Shown here in pieces: positions 1 through 7,466 of a stretch of DNA of 12,092 nt. Every line of letters begins with the position of its first letter. The first letter of the stretch is position 1. The notes beneath the pieces were generated by a model. It worked only from the letters and a program-made list of their open reading frames with translations. It ran no database searches and was not told the origin of the DNA. Source of the DNA: Rhypophila decipiens (Eukaryota; Ascomycota; Sordariomycetes; Sordariales; Naviculisporaceae); contig MU858414.1 of the NCBI GenBank assembly GCA_033297075.1, positions 1 through 12,092 of the forward strand. The letters run 5' to 3'. Both the position numbers and the translations under genes were made by a program.

Positions 1-195
1 GAAAGATGACAGTCCTTGATCAGAGGACTGCCCTATATAACTAGTGGTGCGGTGGACCTCTGGGGTGGGGCACTGGCCTGTGCCTCATCCCAACAACTAG
101 TCTTATATATATCTCGCTATCTCTTGTAATTTGTATGCATGTCCTAAAGTGAAAAGAAAAGACGTGAATCTTTGTTACTACCGGAGTCCCGGAGT
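1..195 (+). mobile_element. possible solo LTR or LTR fragment (tentative)
   Basis: This stretch has no convincing coding frame. It has the texture of the R/U5 end of a fungal Copia-like long terminal repeat: an AT-rich TATATATA run near 110-117, a T-rich stretch with 'cttgtaatttgtatgc' near 123-138, an A-rich 'gaaaagaaaag' and then 'tttgttactaccggagtccc'. This is a resemblance recalled from fungal LTRs and not a match I could test. The left edge may lie outside the window. I cannot see a second LTR copy, a primer-binding site or a target duplication. It could equally be ordinary intergenic DNA. Confidence 0.25.
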
Positions 196-205
196 GGTAT
201 ACCGC

Positions 206-249
206 GCCCTGGGAGTGCCCTGGGAGTGCCCTTGGAGTGCTCCTAGAGT
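206..249. repeat. 11-bp tandem repeat, four copies
   Basis: Four head-to-tail units start at 206, 217, 228 and 239. The first two are identical (gccctgggagt); the third has one change and the fourth is more diverged. The preceding bases (ccggagt, cccggagt near 181-195) carry the same GGAGT core, so the array may have begun there. It lies between the LTR-like stretch and the RGG gene leader. No function is evident. Confidence 0.8.
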
Positions 250-561
250 ACAAGTTCACGTTATACCTGCTTGCGGCTTTCATCTGATAAGGCTGAAAGC
301 ACACCCTGGTTAATAGAATGTCTGCTCAATGACTGAAAAGAGTTGGGCAACTGCAGGATCGAAAGGACAAGAAAATGAAAGCGGGGCAGTCGGCCTTCGA
401 GCTAATCCCCAGCAGAACTTTTCACAGCATATTTCTAATAAACCCTCTTTCCTACCACTAACCACCCGCAATCACACACGTCCACAAATATCAATCCACC
501 ATCAACAATCAATAACCAATCGACCAATCAAGCAATCACACAAATAGGATCTGACGTCGAG
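250..561 (+). promoter_or_regulatory. upstream region and CA-rich 5' leader of the RGG gene
   Basis: No gene is supported here. From about 450 to 555 the + strand is rich in A and C and poor in G, with repeated CAAT/ATCAA words. This is typical of a fungal 5' untranslated leader directly before a start codon. A 72-codon frame (329-547) ends 14 bases before the ATG at 562; it is probably chance, but would be an upstream ORF if transcription begins before 329. I see no clear TATA box at a fixed distance. Confidence 0.4.
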
Positions 562-1173
562 ATGGACGGCGCGGCCAATACGAAGTCGTTTATTGGGGGT
601 CGGCAGCAGGCTCATAGTTTTGTTGACAAGATCTTCAACGCGTTAGGCGAGCATGCGCAGATCAGTCTGCTGGCTGACACGACGGAGGATGACCCGAAGA
701 AGAGTGGGAAGGCCCTGGCCAATGAAAGGGCAAAGCAGGGGCATGGGCCGCCTCTTGAAGAGATGATCACCGTGCCCAAGGTCAGGGACGGCGCCAATAG
801 CCATGGTGCCCAGTTTGGAGGTGGAGGTCGCACGAGCGGTGGATTCCACGAACACAGCAACAATGGCGGACGTCGCAGTGGCAACAATGCCCAGGGCGGT
901 TATCGCGGTGGCAGTGGTGGCGGTTATCGCAATGGTCATTCCCGTGGTAACTTCCACGGTAGTCAACAAGGTCGTGGACGTGGCGGTGGCAGTGGTGGCG
1001 GTTACCGCGGTGGTCATTCCCGTGGTAACTTCCGCGGTGGTCAACAAGGTCGTGGACGTGGCGGTGGCCAAGGTGGTCAACGCCGCGATGACCGAGACGA
1101 AGAGCACTGGCAGATTCCTGATTTTTCGGGCAACTACGACCGGGCTTATATCGCGTCGATCTTGGACGGTTAA
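562..1173 (+). CDS. small RGG/glycine-rich protein, putative RNA-binding
   Basis: This is an intronless frame of 203 residues beginning at ATG 562 (context gtcgagATG, G at -3). I do not recognise the family by its N-terminus. Residues 1-80 are a mixed, ordinary sequence (starting MDGAANTKSF). Residues about 85-173 are Gly/Arg/Ser/Asn-rich with RGG, GRGRGGG and GYRGG motifs plus Tyr and Phe spacers, and the tail (DFSGNYDRAYIASILDG) is compact. RGG tracts in known proteins bind RNA, are arginine-methylated and promote condensate formation. No RRM, KH or helicase domain is visible, so an RNA-related role is inferred from composition only. Residues 118-169 are a tandem pair of 26-residue units. 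Large antisense frames over this gene are mirror images of its GC-rich repeats. The downstream neighbour is a transposon, with no sign of co-regulation. Confidence 0.65.
   Translation: MDGAANTKSFIGGRQQAHSFVDKIFNALGEHAQISLLADTTEDDPKKSGKALANERAKQGHGPPLEEMITVPKVRDGANSHGAQFGGGGRTSGGFHEHSNNGGRRSGNNAQGGYRGGSGGGYRNGHSRGNFHGSQQGRGRGGGSGGGYRGGHSRGNFRGGQQGRGRGGGQGGQRRDDRDEEHWQIPDFSGNYDRAYIASILDG
913..1068 (+). repeat. in-frame 78-bp tandem duplication inside the RGG gene
   Basis: Two adjacent 78-base units (913-990 and 991-1068) each encode 26 residues of the pattern SGGGYRxGHSRGNFxGxQQG followed by RGRGGG. They differ at five bases, all transitions. The first copy has A or T wherever the second has G or C, giving N/G, H/R and S/G changes plus one silent Tyr change. 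The unit is a multiple of three and keeps the frame open, so copy number could vary without breaking the protein. Confidence 0.9.
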
Positions 1174-1710
1174 GCTGCTTGGGCCAGCCCAGCATGCCGC
1201 ATTTGAGACAGTGTGCTCCTCTAGGAGTAGACTGTTTCGGCCGTGGGAGCAATGCCTCTTGGGGGAGAGCGAGATTGAGAGAGAGGCAGGTGGCAGGTGG
1301 ATGGGCGCATTGTCTGACATTGCGGGAGCAGGATGGTGTTGAGAGATGAAGTGTTTTTTTTTGGAAGGCTGGGCGGCGTTGGGACTTGGTGATGGCCCGA
1401 TGGAAATGTTTGGTGGATGGAGGATGGGAGGGTTGGGCTACGCCGCTACTGGGAGGGATTATTTTGGGATGTTAGAAGTTTTTCTTCTCTTCTCCTTGCT
1501 CTTGTTGGAATTAACACTGCCCTTCTCCTCTCTACTGACTATTCTTGATGTCCCTTCCTCTTGTGCTTTGCTGTGACTTTGAATCTTTCCATGTGCTTTG
1601 ATTCCGACTTAAAGATACAGGACCTGTGCCTGTTCGGTGATTGGTATTTAGTTCTTCTTTCATCTGTCGGAGGGATTCATCAGAGACTGCAGTGCATATC
1701 AAGATATATT
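1174..1710. other. intergenic, no gene seen
   Basis: This stretch runs from the stop of the RGG gene to the possible left end of the transposon. The first part is purine/G-rich (1260-1460), followed by a pyrimidine-rich tract (about 1478-1570, runs of tct/ctt). The short frames here (for example 1346-1576 on +) have no recognisable domain and biased composition, and I do not support them as genes. It probably holds the 3' untranslated region and terminator of the RGG gene, but I cannot place a cleavage site. Confidence 0.5.
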
Positions 1711-1868
1711 TAGAGGCGCATCGGCCCATGATCACTAGAAAAGCGGACCCCCAGACCGGATGACCCCACGCCCGGATCCTTCTCAACACACAGCCATTTC
1801 AGCACCCTCTAACTTCAACCATCAATAACTTCATCAATTCTAGCCCAAATTCGTTCAAATTTTGCGTC

Positions 1869-3276
1869 ATGACTGTTCACGAAGAGGCCATTTAATCGGC
1901 GATCAAAGAAGTACGAAAACAGGGCAAAAGTCAAGCCGCTGCAGCCAAAAGATGGGGGGTGCCTACGTCAACTCTTTCCGACCGCCTCAACGGTTCAACA
2001 TCCAACAAAAACGCCAAATTCGACAAAAGGCGTCTTACCGAATGGCAAGAGCAGTTTCTCGTTGACTGGATGTTATCAGAAGAGGCAGCCGGCCGAGCCC
2101 CGAGCCGTAATTGCGTTCAATACTTTGCTCAAAGTATTCTCCTCGAAGGAGGAGAAAAACGCGCCGTTGGCCTACGCTGGGTTGACAAGTTTTTACGCCG
2201 CCACGAAGAAATCCACATGAAGAATGGGGTGTTTTTGGATTCAGCTCGCGCCAAAGGATCAACCAAAGAGGCATTCGAGGATTTCTTCAGCCGTTTGGAC
2301 CGAAAGATCAAGGATATACCTATCCTACCAAAGAACATCGCCAACATGGATGAGCACGGCATGCAAGAGATGGAATCGAGGGCTGGGAAGGTAATTGGGA
2401 CCTCCCTGACCAACAAGAGCTACGTTAAAGCCCCCGAGGGCACCACTTGGGTCTCTGTTATCGAGTGCGACACCGTTGAGGGCAAGAGACTGTCCCCAGT
2501 CGTGATCTTTACGGGGGCATCCCTTCAAGGCCAATGGTTCCCCGAAGAGAAAGTCTTGAAGAAGAGGTACCCCAACTACAAGTTTGACCACAGTCTGACT
2601 GGCTGGAGCAACGCCAAAATCGCCAAACGATGGCTCAACGAGGTCTATTTGCCGGAAACAAAGCCCCCCAACGATGCCTGGCGACTTCTTATTCTTGACG
2701 AGCATTCCAGCCACGTTGATCCCTATTTCATGTGGACTGCGTACAGAAACAAAGTGGAATTGCTCTATTTACCCCCTCATACTTCCCACAAGACTCAGCC
2801 ACTCGATAGATGGGTATTTGGCCCCCTCAAGAACCATTTCCGGCAAGCCACGTTGGTCTACGGTCCCAGCCCAGTCTCTGCCCCTGTCAACAAGCAACGG
2901 TTCCTCGATTGTTATTACCATTCATCAAAAGACGGCATGTGCGAACGGAATATTCATTCCGGCTTCCGGAATACGGGGATCTGGCCGTTCAACCCCCTCA
3001 GAATACTGGAAGACCCCGAGGCTTTGATCGATACAGAAAAAGAGCCAGTTGCCCCTGGTCCACTCCACTCGCTCACACTAATGAGATCATGTTCCATTGA
3101 AGATGAAGCGCAAGGGAGACAGCCCATATATGGGAAAGGGTCTGGCAGGCGGAAACAGGTAAGCATTAATTCCCTACTCTCGATCTTATCAAACGACCTG
3201 CAGGGTTCAACTTGTAATCTAAGAGACTAACCGAGTATACCAGCTTGACCGGTTTAAATCAAGGCCTATCCGATAG
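1869..3276 (+). pseudogene. Fot1/pogo-like transposase, broken by an early stop
   Basis: This is a DDE transposase that would cut and paste its own element at TA sites. The frame starts at ATG 1869 and meets TAA at 1893-1895 (codon 9). It then runs open to 3230, with the first downstream ATG at 1959. Numbering from 1869: residues about 6-45 are a psq/CENP-B-type helix-turn-helix (SQAAAAKRWGVPTSTLSDRL), about 52-115 a Tc5/CENP-B DNA-binding domain ending in RWVDKFLRRH, and about 150 onward the DDE_1 catalytic domain. The catalytic Asp are visible as NMDEHG (D161), LILDEHSSH (D277) and QPLDRWVFGPLK (D313), giving a DD35D spacing. The family usually has DGH at the second Asp; here it is DEH. A probable intron (3159-3243) would end the protein at TAG 3274-3276 after ten more residues (about 440 in all), somewhat short for the family. 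If translation began at 1959 the first DNA-binding helices would be lost, so I call it inactive. Family assignment is confident; inactivity is inferred. Confidence 0.85.
3159..3243 (+). other. probable intron near the 3' end of the transposase
   Basis: The donor GTAAGC follows codon CAG at phase 0. A branch site GACTAAC lies at 3226-3232, and the acceptor is TATACCAG, eleven bases after the branch site. At 85 bases it is a normal fungal size. Without splicing the frame stops at 3228-3230 in sequence that does not look coding. With splicing it adds LDRFKSRPIR and stops. Fot1-like elements often lack introns, so this could also be degenerate sequence. Confidence 0.5.
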
Positions 3277-3880
3277 CTAGTGGCGATTTTGTATTATTTC
3301 TCGCAACCGATATGCAAGGCGACCACATTCTTGGTCACGTTCGTCCATATCTTCGCGGGCTGACTCGCATTCGAGAGACGCCTTGTGGCTCAGTCGGCAG
3401 CAAGAGGTTGATAGCACTGGCTTGATGTTGGTTAACGCACGGTCGACTTGACGACAGTCCACAGCAGCGGCGCAATCGAAAACCCGACGTGGCAGAGCAC
3501 ATGTACACCAACTTGCTATGCAAATGTCAACCGCCTGCAGAAAAATGCTTTCTAGCACAAGAGACAACACTCGTATCGCTTCAGTTATCTTTTCACACTG
3601 TCATCGACAAGGAAGGCTCCCTTTTGGAAGCCTCGAGGCTGCGTCTCCACTGAGTGCAAATCTTGCCTTGGCGGCTGGTTCGACCTGGCGCGGCAAGAGC
3701 TCCGCTTTTGGGCCAGCTGCGTTTTGAGCCTCTGGCGGGTGTTGTGTGGATGGGCGAAGTCTCTTTCCATGGTATCTGGAAACGAGGGTAGATCATGGGT
3801 TAGTCTCGCTCTCCTCACAGGAACTTTACCTACCTTGACCACCTTGACCCTACGGTAACCATTGGGCCGTGCCCCCAGTA
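3277..3880. other. non-coding right part of the transposon, no gene supported
   Basis: Short frames occur on both strands (3277-3570 and 3585-3842 on -, 3518-3727 on +). None has a recognisable domain, a good start context or a splice structure that joins it to a neighbour. The minus-strand frames have some charged, helix-like segments (around 3290-3350 and 3680-3740). Decayed coding sequence therefore cannot be excluded. Confidence 0.4.
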
Positions 3881-4838
3881 TCTTTGGAGGGAAACATATC
3901 GTCGAAAAGAAAAAAGGGATGATTGGAACGATCTTCCCGGCTGTTTATTCCCATCTTGCCCAGTCTATATTTGAGTTCCTTTTCTGCTTCACGGGAATGT
4001 TCACGAGGATGTCGTTGGCCATCAGAGTGGCCTTCTCCAGCTGGACACCTCGTTCGCCTCGCTGACAATGACTATCTTTGGGCATCGCATCGACTATTCT
4101 TGCCTCAGATGTGGATGGAATCGACAACAGAGGACCATGCATTCTCCATCGCACTTCACTTCCTGGGAGAAGCGCATGGCAAAGAGACTCTAGGCGGAAC
4201 CTGCACTCGACCGAGCGCAAGAGGTCTTGTCAAGCGCTGCCTCCTCAGCGATTCATCATGTAAGCAACCGATCCATTCCTGCGCCAACCGCGGATTGAAC
4301 GACAATTCAAACCATCGACGACGCCAACCATTGTTCATCTCACGTTCGACACACAAAAGTCACCGTCTCATGCCTGCCGCATTGCTTTGATCTCGATACC
4401 GTGGAAATGATTGCCACGGTCCCTACAGCCTGGCGATGAAAGCCAGCAAGAACTCGGGGTATAGAAGGGTATATTCCCTAATTCAGTTGTTGGGGTCTAG
4501 AAACAACTTGAAAGGACATTACATGACATGAAATAACCGAACTGCTCTATGGGTCAAGGTACGAAACCTTGGGTGAAGGAAATAGTAAAAGAACAGAGTC
4601 TGCCGCAAATACACATACGGGCGAGGATAAGGCCCATGAGGGCGACTGATGCTTGTAGCTTAAACCGTGGGCTTAGCCCTCAAATACCACACCGCACCTC
4701 TTTTTATAAAGACTAGAACAAGAGCTCTAATGCCCATAACCCTCCCACCCTTGTGTTTGCTCGCCGCTAATTTTGATTCGGTGTAACGTTAGTGGATGTC
4801 TGTGTCTGATTTAGAAAGAAGGAGATAAAGGAAATATT
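3881..4838. other. intergenic stretch, no convincing gene
   Basis: Frames of up to 155 codons overlap on both strands between 3850 and 4390, but none shows a domain, and opposite-strand frames look equally plausible. From 4390 the sequence turns AT-richer and stop-dense. A short hairpin is present at 4398-4420 (ACCGTGG with CCACGGT, 9-base loop), and a GTTGTT/AACAAC hairpin lies near 4486-4510. The part next to 4838 is probably the 3' untranslated region of the minus-strand gene that follows. Confidence 0.45.
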
Positions 4839-6166
4839 TTAGGCGTTCTTGTTCCTCAATCTCTCCAATACTCTCTGAGCCCTTTCCACTCTTCTCTGCG
4901 CTCGTTCGAGCTTTCTCTCCCACTTAGCCATCTTTTTGAGGCGCCTTTCCTTCTTCCGCCGGCGACGCTGCTTATCCTCTCCATCATCATCCTTATCCTC
5001 GTCGCTGTCTTCTACCCTATCCTCATCTTCATCGGCTCTTCATTTTCATTCCCGTCATCGTGATCACCTTCGTTATCCTCATTCTCGTCCATATCCACGT
5101 CCTCCTCCCCTTCTCCAACACCCGCAACAGCATTCGCATACGTCTCATGGGTGCGAATGAGAACCGGGCCCTTGTACCTGGCGGTCTTGGACTTGACTTG
5201 CTCCGAGAGCACCCGAGGTCTGATCTCTCCCTGCGATAGGGGATGATCAACAGGGGCAGCCTTGACGTACCGGAGGCAGTTGAAGAATGGATGAGTCATG
5301 ACACACTCGGGCTCCACCAAACTTCCAACGGCATTGGTGATAATCGGTGGACGGATCACCGCGTAGTCCTCCATAACCAAAATGCCATCTTGAATGGCAT
5401 CATAGTCGGCCCAACTTGCGACAAGTGTCAGTGGGGTCAGATCGACCTGTCTGACCAACAGGCTCCCATCATCCTTGACGATGTATAGGGGACTTGCCCG
5501 TTCTGGACGCTTGACCTCCTGTCGTGTCCTTGTCGCTCCCAGGACGACAGGGAGCACCTGGAAATAGGCGCAACCCTCCTGCCCCTCGGTTCCAGTCTCG
5601 AAGGCCTAGATACCTCCATCATCACGTTGAGCAAAGTCGACGCGGCGGAAGCGAAGCAAAAAGGACATGCTCAAGTCTCGCAGGTTCTTTTCCAGTCTTT
5701 TCAGGAAGTTGCGGTCTTGCCGGGTTGCACAAACTATGGCCAGAATTGCCACAACACTTGGTCCCTCGTGTTTCGACAGCTTGTTGTAGATCGCCTCTCG
5801 GTACACCTTTTGCGTACCGAAGGTCTTTCTCGGATCCATCATCTCGACCGCTGCCTCCACATAATGGCGAACCAGCTCTGGCCATTCTCGAGGTATCATG
5901 GCAATGGAGATCGTCTTGAGCGCCGCCATAAAGACAGGCTCAAGCTTCATTACATCTTGGGTGGACATAAACCACAGCTTGCGGTCCACCAATTGGTACC
6001 CGGTGCTCGTCCGCAGCTTAATGACATCGTCCTCCGGCTTTCCCTCGTCATCGTGATGGGCCCCCAATACCTCCAGATTGGCAAGAAGACGAGGATATTC
6101 GTTCGTGGATCTCCGGTTCTCCAGTCTAGTCCCACGGGAGCCTTCGTCGGAATTGGTGCGAGACAT
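4839..6166 (-). pseudogene. unrecognised fungal gene, broken by one TAG and one frameshift
   Basis: I do not recognise this family. Reading leftward from ATG 6166 (gaaATG, G at -3), the frame is open for 186 codons. It meets TAG at 5606-5608 and continues in the same frame for 197 more codons. Residues about 30-330 look like an ordinary folded, mainly helical protein (motifs KLWFMSTQDVMKLEP, REWPELVRHYVEAA, VASWADYDAIQDGILVMEDY). An acidic tract follows. Near 5037-5045 the frame is lost: one missing base moves the coding signal to the next frame. That frame keeps the acidic character (ADEDEDRVEDSDEDKDDD) and then gives a basic, nuclear-signal-like RRRRKKERRLKK and a helical WERKLERAQRRVERAQRVL, ending at TAA 4839-4841. 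The whole would be about 440 residues. A 56-base GT-AG segment (5558-5613) covers the TAG, but removing it breaks the frame. Nuclear location is inferred from charge only. A sequencing error could explain either lesion. Confidence 0.65.
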
Positions 6167-6300
6167 TTCTGTGATGCGTCTTTTCGGCTGGGAGGAGAAT
6201 TGTGGATAAAAGCTTTTGTAGTGTAATTTGACTTGTCGGTTGGGACTTTGGAAGCGCGGTCTGCTCTGTCGTGAGTATCGGTGAAGGAGAAGGACAAATG
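6167..6300 (-). promoter_or_regulatory. probable 5' leader of the minus-strand gene
   Basis: Read on the minus strand, the bases before ATG 6166 are rich in A and C with pyrimidine clusters (for example 'aagtcaaattacactacaaaag' in 6200-6221 and 'ctcctcccagcc' just after). This is the usual look of a fungal 5' untranslated leader. It supports 6166 as the start of the gene. No TATA box can be placed with confidence. Confidence 0.4.
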
Positions 6301-7247
6301 TGAGTCGTGTGTGTTAGAACAGTGAGTCGAGCTATTATGAGAGTGTGAGAAACGGAGGAGGGGCATGCTATTTTTTCTCACCACACATTAGAATTTTCAG
6401 AACATTCAAAGTTCTATGTCCATTAACACTGGATGAAATTGAGCCGAGTATCTTCTAGCAGAGATATTTGCGACGGCAGTGCTCTTAGACAGAATGAGAC
6501 TTCAAGGGTTGACTTAGTGACAGGCGGAAAAGAAGACAAAAGACGTTGTAGAGCTGTGATGTCAGTTTCCGTCCAATGCTTGCGCTAAGGCCGTTACCAG
6601 GCTTTTCCAAGAGAGCCCCCGGGTCGCTGGCGGGGTTGCGATTTCCGCATGGCTTTCTTGAATACGGGAAAATTACCATTTACCGTAAATGTGATTGTAC
6701 TATGTACCATCATGGTCTTGCTCCCCCCGCCTTAGACACAACAATCCATTTGAAGACGTGGCCTCGGAGGCTCGCGTGACCCTGCAAGATCTTGCTGACA
6801 AATAGTAAATTAACTGCCTGAGTAAAGGCGGGTGTCGACCACTTGACACCTGATGGTATTCATGGAAGTCGGGTCGAGGCTGTGGCCGGGAAATTAGAAT
6901 GAGAGTGTCCATGACGATGTGGGCCTAGGGCCCCTGACTACAAACAATCCGATAGTACCGTTGACGATGACCCTGTATAGCAAACTATACCGAAAGCTGA
7001 GTAAAGATCAGGCGGTCACAAGTGTCTTGGCATCACCGCAATTAATAAGGACTGGCGTTAGTGTATTAATCATGTTTCCGCGGGCCCCGGTGTCTGAAAG
7101 AATCTGAGGACTCAGGAGGATGCCCGCACGCTACATGTAGTAATCGCCCAGTAGCCCGGAGATAGGGAGGACTGAGTGTGAAACCCGAGTTGGCGAGAGG
7201 CGAGCGGCCGACTCGGCGTTGGAGCAACCTGCAGTCACCTCGCAGTC
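6301..7247. other. intergenic region between divergent genes, no gene seen
   Basis: No frame here has a domain or plausible splice structure. One perfect odd palindrome, CATTTAC-C-GTAAATG, lies at 6677-6691. The region is the shared upstream DNA of the minus-strand gene and of the dehydrogenase, so any distal control elements of both should be here. I cannot name specific ones. Confidence 0.45.
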
Positions 7248-7296
7248 GGCCAATGGGAAGCCTCAACCAAGATTATCTTGGCTGATTCCATTGGCC
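7248..7296. promoter_or_regulatory. nested palindrome with two opposed CCAAT boxes
   Basis: The outer arms GGCCAATGG (7248-7256) and CCATTGGCC (7288-7296) are perfect inverted repeats. Each contains a CCAAT pentamer (7250-7254 on +, 7290-7294 on -). Between them lies a perfect 15-base odd palindrome, CCAAGAT-T-ATCTTGG (7267-7281), whose centre is two bases from that of the outer pair. CCAAT is the site of the fungal HAP/CBC complex. The symmetric inner site could hold a dimeric regulator. The block is 171 bases before the dehydrogenase start and 67-115 bases before the TATA-like motifs, where upstream activating sites normally sit. Regulatory function is inferred. Confidence 0.55.
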
Positions 7297-7341
7297 CAGA
7301 ACCCGTGTCTTACTCATGCATGCTGTTGTGCCACCCATGTG

Positions 7342-7369
7342 TATAAAAAAGAGACAGCATTCTATATAA
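7342..7369 (+). promoter_or_regulatory. two TATA-like motifs of the dehydrogenase promoter
   Basis: TATAAAA (7342-7348) and TATATAA (7363-7369) lie 125 and 104 bases before ATG 7467. The sequence between 7375 and 7466 is CT- and CA-rich (ctcctcactccttctcgtcttcacc at 7413-7437 and similar). This is a typical leader and transcription-start region for well-expressed fungal genes. The downstream motif is better placed for a start near 7390-7410. The exact start cannot be read from the sequence. Confidence 0.55.
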
Positions 7370-7466
7370 GAGCTGGCCGAATCTGTAGTCCACTCTTAAT
7401 CCCATCATCAAAGTTCCTCACTCCTTCTCGTCTTCACCACATAATTCACAGCCGTCCACCTTCATC

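Larger units (their letters stand above)
1711..3880 (+). mobile_element. Fot1/pogo-like (Tc1/mariner superfamily) DNA transposon, ends tentative
   Basis: The element is certain from its transposase, but its borders are not. The best pair of ends I can find is TA followed by 'gaggcgcatcggccca' (1711-1728) and, on the opposite strand, TA followed by 'ctgggggcacggccca' (3880 down to 3863). The inner parts align over about 14 positions with one mismatch and one gap, and weaker similarity with transition differences continues inward. Tc1/mariner elements insert at TA and duplicate it. The implied length of about 2.2 kb fits Fot1-like elements. The match is short and imperfect, so the borders are a hypothesis. 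The right part (3277-3880) holds no convincing gene. Confidence 0.35.

Noticed and set aside
329..547. 72-codon frame upstream of the RGG gene
   Set aside because: It lies largely in CA-rich leader, ends 14 bases before the ATG and has only leader-like composition (His/Gln/Asn/Thr). No domain is visible.
643..1342. Long antisense and alternate-frame ORFs over the RGG gene
   Set aside because: They are by-products of the GC-rich tandem repeats: runs of Thr/Ala/Val or His/Arg with no domain, in frames dictated by the RGG codons.
3923..4390. 155-codon frame on the + strand
   Set aside because: It has Arg/Ser/Pro/His-rich composition without a domain, and opposite-strand frames over the same bases look equally coding. 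Neither can be supported.
5558..5613. 56-base GT-AG intron to remove the TAG in the minus-strand gene
   Set aside because: Its size and ends are acceptable, but 56 is not a multiple of three and the coding frame is identical on both sides of the TAG, so splicing would break the protein. The branch site is also poor.
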